From positions 372,001 through 436,000 of the forward strand of contig NZ_FNFM01000003.1 of the NCBI RefSeq assembly GCF_900101095.1: DNA of 64,000 nucleotides, written 5' to 3'. Within the stretch, counting starts at the first letter, position 1. Every line of letters starts with the position of its first letter. The position numbers and the translations under genes were made by a program. The notes under the pieces were generated by a model that was not told where the DNA came from, ran no database searches, and saw nothing but the letters and a program-made list of their open reading frames with translations. The DNA comes from Actinopolyspora mzabensis. Its GTDB lineage: Bacteria > Actinomycetota > Actinomycetes > Mycobacteriales > Pseudonocardiaceae. Positions 36,610 through 45,729 of the stretch are shown here, in pieces.

Positions 36610-37059
36610 TCAGAGTAGTTGCGCGAGGCAGCCCCGCGCTTCTCGATTCCTGACCGGCCTGCTCGCCCGCTTGACCACGCACGTGGGCACACCGGCAGCG
36701 GCGTGCGTCGCGGTGTGCCGGTAAACACCGGGAGGCACGCCGACCAGCTCGGCGAACCGCGTGCTGAAGGTGCCCAGCGAGCCGCAGCCGACCGCGAAGC
36801 AGACCTCGGTGACGCTGAGATCGCCTCGGCGCAGCAACGCCATCGCACGCTCGATGCGCCGCGTCATCAGGTAGGAGTACGGTGACTCGCCGTAGGCGCG
36901 GCGGAACGCGCGGCTGAGGTGGCCTGCCGACATGTGCACCCCCAGCGCCAGCGCCGGCACATCCAGCGGCCGGTGGTACTCCCGGTCGATCCGGTCCCGA
37001 ACACGGCGCAACCGGGTGAGTTCGTCCAAATAACGCGAGGCCGCGGTGCTGCTGGTCAC
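36610..37059 (-). CDS. AraC family regulator (DNA-binding domain only)
   Basis: A 149-residue protein with two helix-turn-helix motifs: LDVPALALGVHMSAGHLSRAFRRAYGES and LSVTEVCFAVGCGSLGTFSTRFAELVGVPP. There is no separate ligand-binding domain, so sensing may rest with the partner VOC protein. The GTG at 37059 (VTSSTAASRYL) is preferred because upstream codons lack conservation. It forms an operon with the VOC gene. Confidence 0.87.
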   Translation of the reverse strand: MTSSTAASRYLDELTRLRRVRDRIDREYHRPLDVPALALGVHMSAGHLSRAFRRAYGESPYSYLMTRRIERAMALLRRGDLSVTEVCFAVGCGSLGTFSTRFAELVGVPPGVYRHTATHAAAGVPTCVVKRASRPVRNREARGCLAQLL

Positions 37060-37258
37060 CCGGTCGATGTTGCCACGCCGCACGCGAATTGCCCACCGTC
37101 TCCAACGGTGCACGCGGCGGCGAATCGTCTCCTTCCCGCCGCGCGGCTTTCGGCGAACGAACCACACGGGAAAACCGGGTGACCTCGGCCGATGATAGTT
37201 TGCGCCGGCAGCGTTCGAACTGTTCGCGGTTTTTCCCGGCCCACCCAGGGGGCACCAA

Positions 37259-37882
37259 GTGATCAATGGTTTACATGTCTCGTGGCAGACGCTGGCGCTC
37301 GTGGCGCTTTCGACAGTGTCGATCTACATTTCGCTGATCGCGTTCTCCCGCATCGCCGGGCTGCGTTCGTTCTCGCAAATGACGAACTTCGACTACGCGG
37401 CCACCGTGGCTTTCGGGTCGATCACCGCCACCACCGCGGTCAGTTCCGAAGTGTCGCTGCTGCAGGGCATGTTCGCGCTGGCGGCGCTGTTCACCACCCA
37501 GAGCCTGCTGGCGTATCTGCGCAAGCTCCGCAGGGTCGAACAGGTCACCGACAACCGGCCGTTGCTGCTCATGGACGGTTCCCGGGAACTGCGCGAGAAC
37601 CTGGATCAGGCGCAGATGACCCGCAACGACCTCTACGCGAAACTGCGACTGGCCGGGATCACCCGCCTGGAACAGCTCGAGGCGGTCGTGCTCGAGACCA
37701 CAGGAGAGGTCTCGGTACTGACCGTCGACCCCGAGGGGCGCCCCGTGGACAGCAGGCTGCTTTCCAGCGTCGACGGGCCGCAACGGCCGGTACGCAGTGG
37801 GCTGCCCACCCACACGGCGGATTCCCCCGAACCCACCGATCCCTCTTCCGAACCGGCCACCGGGTCGAACGAGAACCGGTGA
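37259..37882 (+). CDS. DUF421 (YetF-like) membrane protein
   Basis: A 207-residue protein with three N-terminal transmembrane helices, a ...RIAGLRSFSQMTNFDYAATVAFGSI signature and a cytoplasmic alpha/beta DUF421 domain (PLLLMDGSRELRENL, MTRNDLYAKLRLAGI, VVLETTGEVSVL). A polar, proline-rich tail of about 40 residues follows. The family role is unknown, with links to spore germination and stress in Bacillus. Start is a GTG at 37259. Confidence 0.87.
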   Translation: MINGLHVSWQTLALVALSTVSIYISLIAFSRIAGLRSFSQMTNFDYAATVAFGSITATTAVSSEVSLLQGMFALAALFTTQSLLAYLRKLRRVEQVTDNRPLLLMDGSRELRENLDQAQMTRNDLYAKLRLAGITRLEQLEAVVLETTGEVSVLTVDPEGRPVDSRLLSSVDGPQRPVRSGLPTHTADSPEPTDPSSEPATGSNENR

Positions 37883-37948
37883 TCCACTCGGAGGGCTCGG
37901 GCCCACCGGTCTCAGCGAGGAGGCGGCGCGGCACAGGGCAGCACCCGG

Positions 37949-38941
37949 TTACTGCATGGCTGTGACACAGGGATGTGTCCGGTCCCGGCTACAGCAGTAG
38001 ATCTGCAGCGTGTAGCCACGTCCGATATCGATCTGTGTGGAATTCTGCACGGACTGCCGTGATTCCCGATCCGTTTTCTCGTTGTCCTCCACGGGACGCC
38101 AACTGCGACTGCCCCCGTCCCATTCTCGGTCGTCCACGGCCATGAGCGGTCCGACACCGGCACCGCACTCCTCGCAGTGCAACGGCTCAGGGTCACGGAA
38201 AGTCCACGTGGCGTTCCACCCACCCACTTTCCAGCCCGGTGGCACCGAAAGGTCGTACTGATACTTCGCGACCTTGCCCGCCTCCCACTGAAGGATCTGT
38301 TCGGACAGATCCTCGGGCAGCTGATCACTCGGGGGAAATTCGGTGACCCGTTCCGGATGCAGGACACACGGTCGGGGGACATAGTCGTCGTTTCCCACCA
38401 GGGCCGGTTCCGGCGGATCCAGCAGCACCTGCTCGATGTCGGACGCGCGGCGCCAGTACAACCACACGTTGGGAGTGTAGTCGTCCTCATGGTCGAAAGG
38501 GCACCACAGCACCTGCAGCAGATCGGTGTCGGGAGGGCAGGCCAAGTCGGGAATCTCGGCGGCGTAGAGCTGCGCCACCGGCAACAGCGGCACCTGATTC
38601 GGTAAGAACTCCCCGATGCGCAGTCCTTGCCGGGAGCGTCGCAACGCTTCGGACTCCTCGGCGCGCAACGGCCCCGGCTCGTCGGTGGCCAGTCCACGCG
38701 CGGCTCGGATCTCGTGCAGCGGGGTCAGCGGAACACTGAAACGGTATCTGTCCTGGTGACAATCGTGGCAACGCGGCCACGGTTCCTCGGCGGGCCACAG
38801 CAGCGGTCCACCGACCGAGCTCTGCTCCACGGTGGGGGCGCCGCGTCGGGGGTGCAGTCTGGTGGTGGTTCTGGTCATCCCGGCCAGTTCCGGAAACACC
38901 TCGGCCATGTTCACCGGGCGTGGCGGGGTGGTGCGTGCCAT
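37949..38941 (-). CDS. DUF1963 (YwqG-like) protein
   Basis: A 330-residue soluble protein. It begins MARTTPPRPVNMAEVFPELAG, then LHPRRGAPTVEQSSVGGPLLWPAEEPWP and a CHDCH motif, which fits actinobacterial YwqG/DUF1963 proteins. Later motifs are VPLLPVAQLYAAEIP, QVLWCPFDHED, VGGWNATWTFRDP and HCEECGAG. The cysteine pairs suggest a zinc site, and a final CC precedes the C-terminus. The function is unknown. The ATG at 38941 was chosen as the conserved start. Confidence 0.75.
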   Translation of the reverse strand: MARTTPPRPVNMAEVFPELAGMTRTTTRLHPRRGAPTVEQSSVGGPLLWPAEEPWPRCHDCHQDRYRFSVPLTPLHEIRAARGLATDEPGPLRAEESEALRRSRQGLRIGEFLPNQVPLLPVAQLYAAEIPDLACPPDTDLLQVLWCPFDHEDDYTPNVWLYWRRASDIEQVLLDPPEPALVGNDDYVPRPCVLHPERVTEFPPSDQLPEDLSEQILQWEAGKVAKYQYDLSVPPGWKVGGWNATWTFRDPEPLHCEECGAGVGPLMAVDDREWDGGSRSWRPVEDNEKTDRESRQSVQNSTQIDIGRGYTLQIYCCSRDRTHPCVTAMQ

Positions 38942-39055
38942 AACGGGTGATACTCCTTGTCGACGGTGAGCACATCCCACCACGCGCCACCGACGTCCTC
39001 ACCGCACCCGCGGTTCTTCCACCCCATCCGGGCGGGTACCGAGCCGGGTACCGGG

Positions 39056-39086
39056 CCGGTCGGCGGGCGTGTGCCCACCCGACCGG
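39056..39086 (-). terminator. hairpin terminator of the nfeD-SPFH operon
   Basis: CCGGTCGG and CCGACCGG form an 8-bp stem, continued by GGGC and GCCC inside it, 16 bp after the SPFH gene stop. Confidence 0.65.
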
Positions 39087-39101
39087 TCCGGGCCGTGGGC
39101 C

Positions 39102-40295
39102 TCAGCCGTCGGCGCGTTGCTCCGAGTTTCCCGCACCCCCCAGGGCCTGCTGGTCCGCCGAACCACCGGCCCGCGGGGTGCTGCTCAGGTCGGTGGGCAC
39201 CTCCTTGCGGGCCACCGCCTCGGCCGCGCGTACCGCCTCGGCCACCTCGGGGTTGGAGGCCATGTCGAACCAGGAGGACACCGACGGGTCGTCCTTCTCC
39301 GGGGGCTCGCTGGGCACCTCCTGCTCGGGCGGTTCGTAACGGAACACGCCCTCCTCGTCGGGGCTGCCGAGCATGCGGGCGAAGCCCTCCAGGGACTTGC
39401 TGAACTCGCTGGGCACCACCCAGACCTTGTTGGCGTCGCCCTGGGCCATCTCGGGCAGGGTCTGCAGATACTGGTAGGCCAGCAGCTCGGGGGTGGGCTT
39501 GGCGCGTTTGACGGCGGCGAAGGTTTTCTCGATCGCCTTGGCCTCGCCCTGGGCGGTGAGATACTTGCTGGCCCGCTCACCCTGCGAACGCAGAATGTTG
39601 GACTGCCGCTCCCCCTCGGCGTTGAGGATCGCGGCCTGCTTGGAGCCCTCCGCGGCCAGGATCTGCGACTGTTTCTGCCCCTCGGCCGTTTTGATCGCGG
39701 ACTCGCGCTCGCCCTCGGCGTTGAGGATCATCGCGCGCTTCTCACGGTCGGCACGCATCTGTTTTTCCATCGAGTCCTGGATCGACGGCGGCGGATCGAT
39801 CGCCTTGAGCTCGACCCGGGCGACCCTGATCCCCCAGCGGCTGGTCTCACTGTCCAGCACCCCGCGCAGCTGACTGTTGATCTGGTCCCGCGAGGTCAAC
39901 GTCTCCTCCAGGCTCATACCACCGACCACGTTCCGCAGCGTGGTGGTGGTCAACTGCTCGACCCCCTCGATGTAGTTGGAGATCTCGTACACCGCCGAAC
40001 GGGACTCGGTGACCTGGAAATACACCACGGTGTCGATGGACACGGTGAGGTTGTCCTGGGTGATCACCGACTGCGGCGGGAACGACACCACCTGCTCCCG
40101 CAGATCGATCTTGGCACGCACCCGGTCCAGGAACGGAAACAGCATGTTCAACCCCGGGTTGGCCACGGTGCGGAACCGTCCCAGACGTTCGACGACCGCG
40201 CTGGTGGCCTGCGGCACGACCAGAACGGTCTTGGCCAGCAGCACGATCACCAGCAGCACGATCACCAGCAGCACAATCCACACGGCAGGATCCAC
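39102..40295 (-). CDS. SPFH/Band 7 membrane protein (QmcA-like)
   Basis: A 397-residue protein with an N-terminal membrane anchor (WIVLLVIVLLVIVLLAKTVL) and an SPFH domain (VVERLGRFRTVANPGLNMLFPFLDRV). A long coiled coil rich in AEGERES/AEGQKQS/AEGSKQA repeats follows (about residues 185-255), then a disordered tail. It corresponds to mycobacterial Rv1488. SPFH proteins form large ring assemblies that organise membranes and work with NfeD and proteases. It is 10 bp downstream of nfeD. Start is GTG. Confidence 0.92.
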   Translation of the reverse strand: MDPAVWIVLLVIVLLVIVLLAKTVLVVPQATSAVVERLGRFRTVANPGLNMLFPFLDRVRAKIDLREQVVSFPPQSVITQDNLTVSIDTVVYFQVTESRSAVYEISNYIEGVEQLTTTTLRNVVGGMSLEETLTSRDQINSQLRGVLDSETSRWGIRVARVELKAIDPPPSIQDSMEKQMRADREKRAMILNAEGERESAIKTAEGQKQSQILAAEGSKQAAILNAEGERQSNILRSQGERASKYLTAQGEAKAIEKTFAAVKRAKPTPELLAYQYLQTLPEMAQGDANKVWVVPSEFSKSLEGFARMLGSPDEEGVFRYEPPEQEVPSEPPEKDDPSVSSWFDMASNPEVAEAVRAAEAVARKEVPTDLSSTPRAGGSADQQALGGAGNSEQRADG

Positions 40296-40305
40296 ATCCG
40301 CCTCC

Positions 40306-40746
40306 TCACGGCTCGGCCCACACCACGGCGACGGCCCCCGAAATCTCCATGACCATCACCGTGCGCCCCACATCCAGCACTTGTGTCTCGTCGAAAGAAC
40401 GTGCCGACCACACGTCCCCGCCGATGCGCACCCGGCCGTCGTGGGCATCCACCGTTGCTTCCACGGTGGCGGGTTTGCCGATGAGCGCATCCACGTTCGT
40501 ACGCGGTTCGATTCCCTCGCTCGTCTCCCGCAGCAGCCTGCGTTTGACCACCGGGCGCGCCAGGAACACCAGTCCGCCGGAGAGCGCGGCGAAGATCACC
40601 GCGTCCAGCCACAGCGGCGCGCCCAGCGCCGCCGCTCCGGCAGTTCCCATCGCGGCGAGCCCGAGCATCAACAGCACCAGCTCACCCGAAGTGGCTTCCG
40701 CTGCCACCAGAAGCACCCCGGCGATCAACCACACCAACGCGGCCAT
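40306..40746 (-). CDS. NfeD family membrane protein
   Basis: A 146-residue short NfeD (Rv1487-like) with three hydrophobic helices (WLIAGVLLVAAEATSG, LVLLMLGLAAMGTAGAAAL, AVIFAALSGGLVFLA). The C-terminal OB-fold domain has LIGKPATVEATVDAHDGRVRIGGDVWSA. The ATG at 40746 was chosen because MAALVW starts the first helix. It is translated with the SPFH gene and acts with it in membrane quality control. Confidence 0.92.
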   Translation of the reverse strand: MAALVWLIAGVLLVAAEATSGELVLLMLGLAAMGTAGAAALGAPLWLDAVIFAALSGGLVFLARPVVKRRLLRETSEGIEPRTNVDALIGKPATVEATVDAHDGRVRIGGDVWSARSFDETQVLDVGRTVMVMEISGAVAVVWAEP

Positions 40747-40829
40747 ACACCCATGGTGACAGATCGACTTCTCTTCGTGACCGATCAAGTCGCGGCGGAG
40801 GGCTCGCTGGCCACGAGCGAAGGGGCGGG

Positions 40830-41663
40830 CTACTCCTCGGCGAGGGTGACGAAGTCGACGAGATGTTCCACCGCACCCAACAGCGGGGCCCGCAGATCCC
40901 GGAAATCACTGACCGCGTCGAGGATCCTGCGCCAGCCCTCGGACGGATCTGCCCAGCCCAGTTCACGGCACACCCCGGTTTTCCAGTCCAGGCTCCTGTC
41001 GACCTCCGGCCACTCGGTGAGGCCTACCGTCTCCGGGCGCACGGCCTGCCAAATGTCCACGAAGGGGTGGCCGGTCACCAGCGCATCGACGGCGTCGACC
41101 CGCTCGGCGATGCGGCTCTCCTTGCTGCCGGTGACGAAGTGGTCGACCAGCACTCCCAGCCTGCGCCGGGGCCCGGGGGCGAACTCGGTCACGAGCCGCT
41201 CCAGATCGTCGATCCCGTGCAGCGGCTCGACCACCACACCGGCCACGCGGAGATCGTGTCCCCACACCCGTTCGAGCAGCTCCGCGTCGTGCAGGCCCTC
41301 GACCCAGATCCTGCTGGCCCGGGCCGTGCGCGCCGGGGCGTCGGACACCGTCACCGAACCCGAGGCCGAACGGCTCGGCACCCGGTTCGCGTCGGAAGGG
41401 ACGGGCACGAGCGTGACCGGCCCTCCCTCGTGGCGGAAACCACCGGTTCGCATCGGAAAGGCACGCTGCCTGCCGTGGCGGTCCTCGAGAATCACGTTGT
41501 GCTTGGTGAACTCGCCACGTTCCAGCCGCACGATCGCGCCGCAGAACTCACCGGCGGCGTCCTCGACGACCGTGCCGGGCTCGGCGGGCAGCTCGGGAGG
41601 GGTCCGGCGTCGACGCCGAGCGGTACCGGTGAGCACGTCGCGGCCGTAGTCGATCGAACGCAC
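40830..41663 (-). CDS. DUF3097 family protein
   Basis: A 277-residue protein matching the actinobacterial DUF3097 family (Rv1486c-like). Typical segments are VVEDAAGEFCGAIVRLERG, ASRIWVEGLHDAELLERVWG, RLGVLVDHFVTGSKESRIAE and HPFVDIWQAVRP. The central ASRIWVEGxHDAEL resembles a Toprim-like active-site strand (EG...DAE), an inference from the motif. The biological role is unknown. It neighbours nfeD in the same order as in mycobacteria. Confidence 0.85.
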   Translation of the reverse strand: MRSIDYGRDVLTGTARRRRRTPPELPAEPGTVVEDAAGEFCGAIVRLERGEFTKHNVILEDRHGRQRAFPMRTGGFRHEGGPVTLVPVPSDANRVPSRSASGSVTVSDAPARTARASRIWVEGLHDAELLERVWGHDLRVAGVVVEPLHGIDDLERLVTEFAPGPRRRLGVLVDHFVTGSKESRIAERVDAVDALVTGHPFVDIWQAVRPETVGLTEWPEVDRSLDWKTGVCRELGWADPSEGWRRILDAVSDFRDLRAPLLGAVEHLVDFVTLAEE

Positions 41664-41803
41664 GACGATCAGCCTACCCCGCCGCGGCCACCCAGTGACG
41701 CCGCCGGGCCGAGGGTGCTCGGTTCGTGGCGCAACACGGTCCGTGGACAGCGCGGCGGAGATTCCACCCGTTGGCGGCGATCACGGTCGCATCGGTATCG
41801 TCA

Positions 41804-42604
41804 ATGGCCATGCCATGTCCGAGCGCAACGATGGTGGTGTGGACGTCCGCGTGGCTGCACGGCGCGGCCGCGTCGGACGACGTGCTCGATGCCGCGCAGG
41901 CATGGGCCGAGGTTCACCAGGTGTGGGCCGCCGACGAGGCCACGGCGACACGGTTGGAGCTTCCAGCGCCCGGCGACAACGACGCGGGGCTGGCGTTGCT
42001 GCTGGCGGCGATACGCAAAGCCGGTGGTGCTGCGGGCAGCCTCGCGTTACCGGTGGCCGGTGATGTTCGCGGGCTCGACGGGGCCTCGGAATTCGCGCGG
42101 CACGCGCTGCGGCAGGGCGAAGCCGCCGTCTTCCCCCGGGCGGGGCTGGGGTTGGTGCCGGAACGTGTCGCCGACGGAGTGCTGCGCTGGACGGTCCACG
42201 AGGTGGGTGAGATCGCTCCCGCAGAGCACACCCCCGTGGGAGAGGCCGAACACGGCATGTCCTCGGCCATGCGTGAAGCCGCCAGCACGCTGACCGAACT
42301 GGACGTGTCGCGGCGCCGCCCGGGCGTTCGTGGCGAGATCGCCGAAACCGTGTCGGCACGTCCCCAACCCTCGTGGCCGCAGGGGGTGCCGCAACGTTGC
42401 CTACGCGTGCTGCAACGCAGCACGGAAGTGGAGGCGATCCTGCGTGTGGCCACCGAGGACGCCCCCGGTGGGGCGATGTCCGCCTCGGCGGACAGGGCAC
42501 GCGGTCAAGCGCTGAACCCGTTGTTCGAATCGGTGCGCACCGCCCGCCGGGCGGTGGTGGACGAGATGGTGCGGGTGCTGCGGCAACGCGCCGAGCAGCG
42601 CTGA
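41804..42604 (+). CDS. hypothetical actinobacterial protein
   Basis: A 266-residue protein without signal peptide or membrane helix. It begins with an aromatic and alanine-rich WTSAWLHGAAASDDVLDAAQAWAE and contains GLALLLAAIRKAG, FPRAGLGLVPERVADGVLRW and HGMSSAMREAASTLTELDVSRRRP. It ends in a helical region (ESVRTARRAVVDEMVRVLRQRAEQ). ATGs at 41804 and 41810 are both possible starts. It lies divergent from DUF3097 and convergent with hemH, a position conserved in related actinobacteria. I do not recognise a characterised function. Confidence 0.7.
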   Translation: MAMPCPSATMVVWTSAWLHGAAASDDVLDAAQAWAEVHQVWAADEATATRLELPAPGDNDAGLALLLAAIRKAGGAAGSLALPVAGDVRGLDGASEFARHALRQGEAAVFPRAGLGLVPERVADGVLRWTVHEVGEIAPAEHTPVGEAEHGMSSAMREAASTLTELDVSRRRPGVRGEIAETVSARPQPSWPQGVPQRCLRVLQRSTEVEAILRVATEDAPGGAMSASADRARGQALNPLFESVRTARRAVVDEMVRVLRQRAEQR

Positions 42605-42625
42605 CCCCACGGGGCCCGACCCCAC

Positions 42626-42673
42626 GTGGTTTCCCGACCGGAACGGGCGGAATCACCCCGGACGGGAAACCAC
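42626..42673. terminator. bidirectional hairpin terminator
   Basis: GTGGTTTCCCG and CGGGAAACCAC form a perfect 11-bp stem, continued after one mismatch by CCGG/CCGG, between the convergent hypothetical gene and hemH. Confidence 0.75.
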
Positions 42674-42712
42674 CGCCAGCGCCGGGCAGCCCCGCGCGGC
42701 AGCCACTGCTAC

Positions 42713-43753
42713 TCAGCAGCAGCCCTGCGGCACGCACAACTCCCCGTTGACCCCACAACCCGCCGTCACCAACGGGGACAGCTTGCGGACCCGCTGGTCC
42801 TCGATGTGCTCGGAAACCAGCTCGGCGATCATCCTGGCGTAGCGCGGGTCGGTGCCGGCGGTGTCGGCACGGGCGAATCCCAGCCCGAGCTCGGCGGCCT
42901 TCTCCGCGGCCTCGTTGTCCAGATCCCAGACCACCTCGAGGTGATCGGAGACGAAACCGACCGGGCTGGTGACCACGGCTGGTACACCCCTGGCGAGCAG
43001 CTGCTCCAGATGGTCACAAATGTCGGGTTCCAGCCACGGCACGCTCGGCGGGCCCGAACGGGACTGCCAGACGAGGTCGTAGCCGGTGACCCCCACGGCC
43101 TCGGCGATCAGGCGGGCAGCCTCCTGCACCTGCCGCGAGTACCAGTGAGGGCGCCCGTCGGCACCGCTTCGTTCCTCCGCGCTCAACGGGACCGAATGGG
43201 CGGTGAACACCAGACGGGCCTGCGCACGAACGTCCTCCGGCAGCGCGGCGTAGGCCCGCGTCACCGCGTCGGCGTTGGCGGCCACGAACAACGGGTGATC
43301 GTAGAACTGCCGTAGCTTGACCAGTTCGGGAGCCCGCTGCTCCCCCACGACCGAACGGGCACGTGCGATGTCCTCGTGGTACTGGCGGCACCCCGAGTAG
43401 CCGCCCCAGGCAGAAGTGGCGAACACCAGCGCACGCCGCACCCCGTCGGCGGCCATCCGTTCGACGGTGTCCTCGACCATCGGGTGCCAGTTACGGTTGC
43501 CGAAGTACACCGGCAGGTTCAGACCACGCTCGGCGAGCTCCCCCTCCAACGAGCTCATGATCTCACGGTTGAGACGGTTGATCGGCGACACCCCGCCGAA
43601 ATGGTGGTAATGCTCGGCCACCTCGTCGAGCCGTTCCGGGGGAACGTTGCGACCACGAGTCACGTTTTCCAGGAAAGGCCGTACCTCCTCGTGTCCTTCC
43701 GGGCCACCGAAGGAAAGGTACAGCAGCGCATCAACGTTATCCGAGCTGTTCAC
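42713..43753 (-). CDS. hemH: ferrochelatase (coproporphyrin type expected)
   Basis: A 346-residue chelatase that inserts iron in haem synthesis. In actinobacteria the substrate is normally coproporphyrin III. Motifs are [35 protein letters not shown] (catalytic His) and [20 protein letters not shown]. The C-terminus ([18 protein letters not shown]) is cysteine-rich. With an internal Cys (GYSGCRQY) it fits the [2Fe-2S] cluster reported for mycobacterial ferrochelatase. Start is GTG at 43753. It follows inhA by about 100 bp, as in the mycobacterial fabG1-inhA-hemZ operon. Confidence 0.93.
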   Translation of the reverse strand: MNSSDNVDALLYLSFGGPEGHEEVRPFLENVTRGRNVPPERLDEVAEHYHHFGGVSPINRLNREIMSSLEGELAERGLNLPVYFGNRNWHPMVEDTVERMAADGVRRALVFATSAWGGYSGCRQYHEDIARARSVVGEQRAPELVKLRQFYDHPLFVAANADAVTRAYAALPEDVRAQARLVFTAHSVPLSAEERSGADGRPHWYSRQVQEAARLIAEAVGVTGYDLVWQSRSGPPSVPWLEPDICDHLEQLLARGVPAVVTSPVGFVSDHLEVVWDLDNEAAEKAAELGLGFARADTAGTDPRYARMIAELVSEHIEDQRVRKLSPLVTAGCGVNGELCVPQGCC

Positions 43754-43854
43754 GCGACCATGATAGGCAGAGGCGACGTCTCGGCCGCACAGGCGGGGTG
43801 CGCGGCCGAGACGATGTTGCATACGCCGCGGGAAACGACGCGCACTCGGCAGCC

Positions 43855-44622
43855 TCAGGCGCCCAACGCGTGGAACCCACCGTCGGTCATGATCATCGAT
43901 CCGGTGGTCTTGGGCAACCAGTCCGACAACACGGTGCACACGGTGCGCCCCACCGGTTCCGGATCCTCGACGTCCCAACCCAGCGGGGCACGCTCCCCCC
44001 AGGTGTCCTCCAGCTGTTGAAAACCGGGAATCGACTTGGCGGCCATGGTCCGCACCGGACCGGCACTGACCAGGTTGACCCGAACACCGCGCGGCCCGAG
44101 CTCACGCGCCAGATACCGCGAGGTCGACTCCAGCGCCGCCTTCGCCACACCCATCCAGTCGTAGGCGGGCCAGGCCACCCGAGCATCGAAGTCCATCCCG
44201 ACCACGGAAGACCCCTCCCCCAACAACGGCAGGCACGCCCTGGTCAGGGAGTTCAACGAGTACGCCGAGATCTGCAGCGCATTGGACACATCCTCCCACG
44301 GGGCCGCCATGAAATCCGCACCCAGACAGGATTCGGGAGCGTAACCGATCGAATGCACCACACCGTCGAGACCGTCGACGTACTCGGCGACCGAATCGGC
44401 CAGCCCCGCCAACTGCTCCTCGTTGGTGACATCGAGCTCGATCACCGGCGCCTTGTGCGGCAACCGGCCGGCGATGCGCTCCACCAGCTTGAGCCGACCG
44501 AAACCGGTCAGCACCACCTGGGCCCCCTGCTCCTGAGCGACCTTGGCGGTGTGAAACGCGATCGAGGAATCGGTGATCACACCGGTGATCAGGATTCGCT
44601 TACCTTCCAGCAGTCCAGTCAC
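43855..44622 (-). CDS. inhA: enoyl-ACP reductase InhA
   Basis: A 255-residue NADH-dependent enoyl-[acyl-carrier-protein] reductase, the last step of type II fatty-acid elongation. It starts [23 protein letters not shown], the FabI/InhA glycine motif. The active site has Tyr154 and Lys161 ([11 protein letters not shown]), and the NADH region reads VVHSIGYAP (Ser91, equivalent of the Ser94 known from isoniazid resistance). Start is a GTG at 44622. It lies 89 bp downstream of fabG. No mycolic-acid-specific gene is seen nearby, so ordinary fatty-acid synthesis is its safe role. Confidence 0.93.
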   Translation of the reverse strand: MTGLLEGKRILITGVITDSSIAFHTAKVAQEQGAQVVLTGFGRLKLVERIAGRLPHKAPVIELDVTNEEQLAGLADSVAEYVDGLDGVVHSIGYAPESCLGADFMAAPWEDVSNALQISAYSLNSLTRACLPLLGEGSSVVGMDFDARVAWPAYDWMGVAKAALESTSRYLARELGPRGVRVNLVSAGPVRTMAAKSIPGFQQLEDTWGERAPLGWDVEDPEPVGRTVCTVLSDWLPKTTGSMIMTDGGFHALGA

Positions 44623-44711
44623 TTGCCGTTTCCCTCTACTGATCGTTGTTTACTCGGTTCGGAAACCCCACACGGGCACCCCGGGACCCGACGCCAGGCA
44701 TGCGAAAGGTC

Positions 44712-45422
44712 TCAGTGCCCCATACCGACCCCACCGTCGACGGGGATGACCGCTCCGGTGACGTAACCGGCGCTGTCCGAGGCCAACCACCGCACGGCAC
44801 CCGCGATCTCCTCCGGCTCGGCGTAACGCCCCAACGGCACCTGCTCCAGAATCTGCTTCCTGCGCTCCTCGGACAGCTCCTCGGTCATGTCGGTGGCCAC
44901 GAACCCCGGCGTGACCACATTGGAAGTGATCCCGCGGGAACCGAGCTCACGCGCCAACGACCGGGCGAAACCGATCAGCCCGGCCTTGCTCGCCGCGTAG
45001 TTGGCCTGCCCCGGCGCACCCGACAAGGCGACCGTGGACGAGATGAAGATCATCCGGCCTTTCCGGTTACGCAACATGCTGCTGCTCGCGCGCTTGGCCA
45101 CCCGGTAAGCCCCGGTGAGGTTGGCCTCCACGACCCGCTGGAACTGCTCCTCCCCCATCCGCAACAACAGCCCGTCGTCAGTGATGCCCGCATTGGCCAC
45201 CACCACCTCCACCCGGCCCTGGGCGGCCTCGACCTCGTCAAAAGCGGCCGTCACCTGCTCGGAGTCGGTCACATCGCACTGCACGCCCAACATCCCCTCG
45301 GGCGCTCCCGAGCCACGGTGGGTGATCGCCACGTTGTCGCCGGCAGCCTGAAAGGCCCTGGCTATGGCCAAACCGATACCCCGATTGCCGCCGGTGACCA
45401 ACACGGACCGTGTCACTGCCAC
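44712..45422 (-). CDS. fabG: 3-oxoacyl-ACP reductase FabG (MabA-like)
   Basis: A 236-residue SDR that reduces 3-oxoacyl-ACP in fatty-acid synthesis. It has TGGNRGIGLAIA at residues 10-21, VANAGIT, catalytic Ser129, Tyr142 and Lys146 (ISSTVALSGAPGQANYAASK) and the C-terminal PVDGGVGMGH typical of the MabA branch. Start is GTG at 45422. It is the first gene of fabG-inhA-hemH and is divergent from a large flavin/iron-sulfur dehydrogenase. Confidence 0.93.
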   Translation of the reverse strand: MAVTRSVLVTGGNRGIGLAIARAFQAAGDNVAITHRGSGAPEGMLGVQCDVTDSEQVTAAFDEVEAAQGRVEVVVANAGITDDGLLLRMGEEQFQRVVEANLTGAYRVAKRASSSMLRNRKGRMIFISSTVALSGAPGQANYAASKAGLIGFARSLARELGSRGITSNVVTPGFVATDMTEELSEERRKQILEQVPLGRYAEPEEIAGAVRWLASDSAGYVTGAVIPVDGGVGMGH

Positions 45423-45729
45423 ACTCCCTCCGAAAACACACTGTCAACCGCCGTTCGTCGTCCGACGGTGTTGACCGGAACCGCCGCTGAGGCTATCGGC
45501 CCGAGGTGTGCGCACCGACATCGGATCGGGGCAGGCAGCACCACGAAACCGGCTTCCTCCCCCGGCAGTTGACGCCACCGGGACAGCCGAACGGCACTGC
45601 GGCGAGGCCACCGCGGCCGGAGCGAGTAACATTCCCCGAGAACAACGTCGATCGAGACCACATCGGGCGGCAACCGCTGACCGGCACGGCGACGGTGGCA
45701 CCCCGCCCTGCTCGGGAGGAGGCCTCGCG
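45423..45729. other. 307-bp divergent promoter region
   Basis: It separates fabG from the flavin/iron-sulfur dehydrogenase gene. No further gene is seen. A GGGAGGAGG ribosome binding site for the dehydrogenase lies at about 45713-45721. No clear operator was found. Confidence 0.4.
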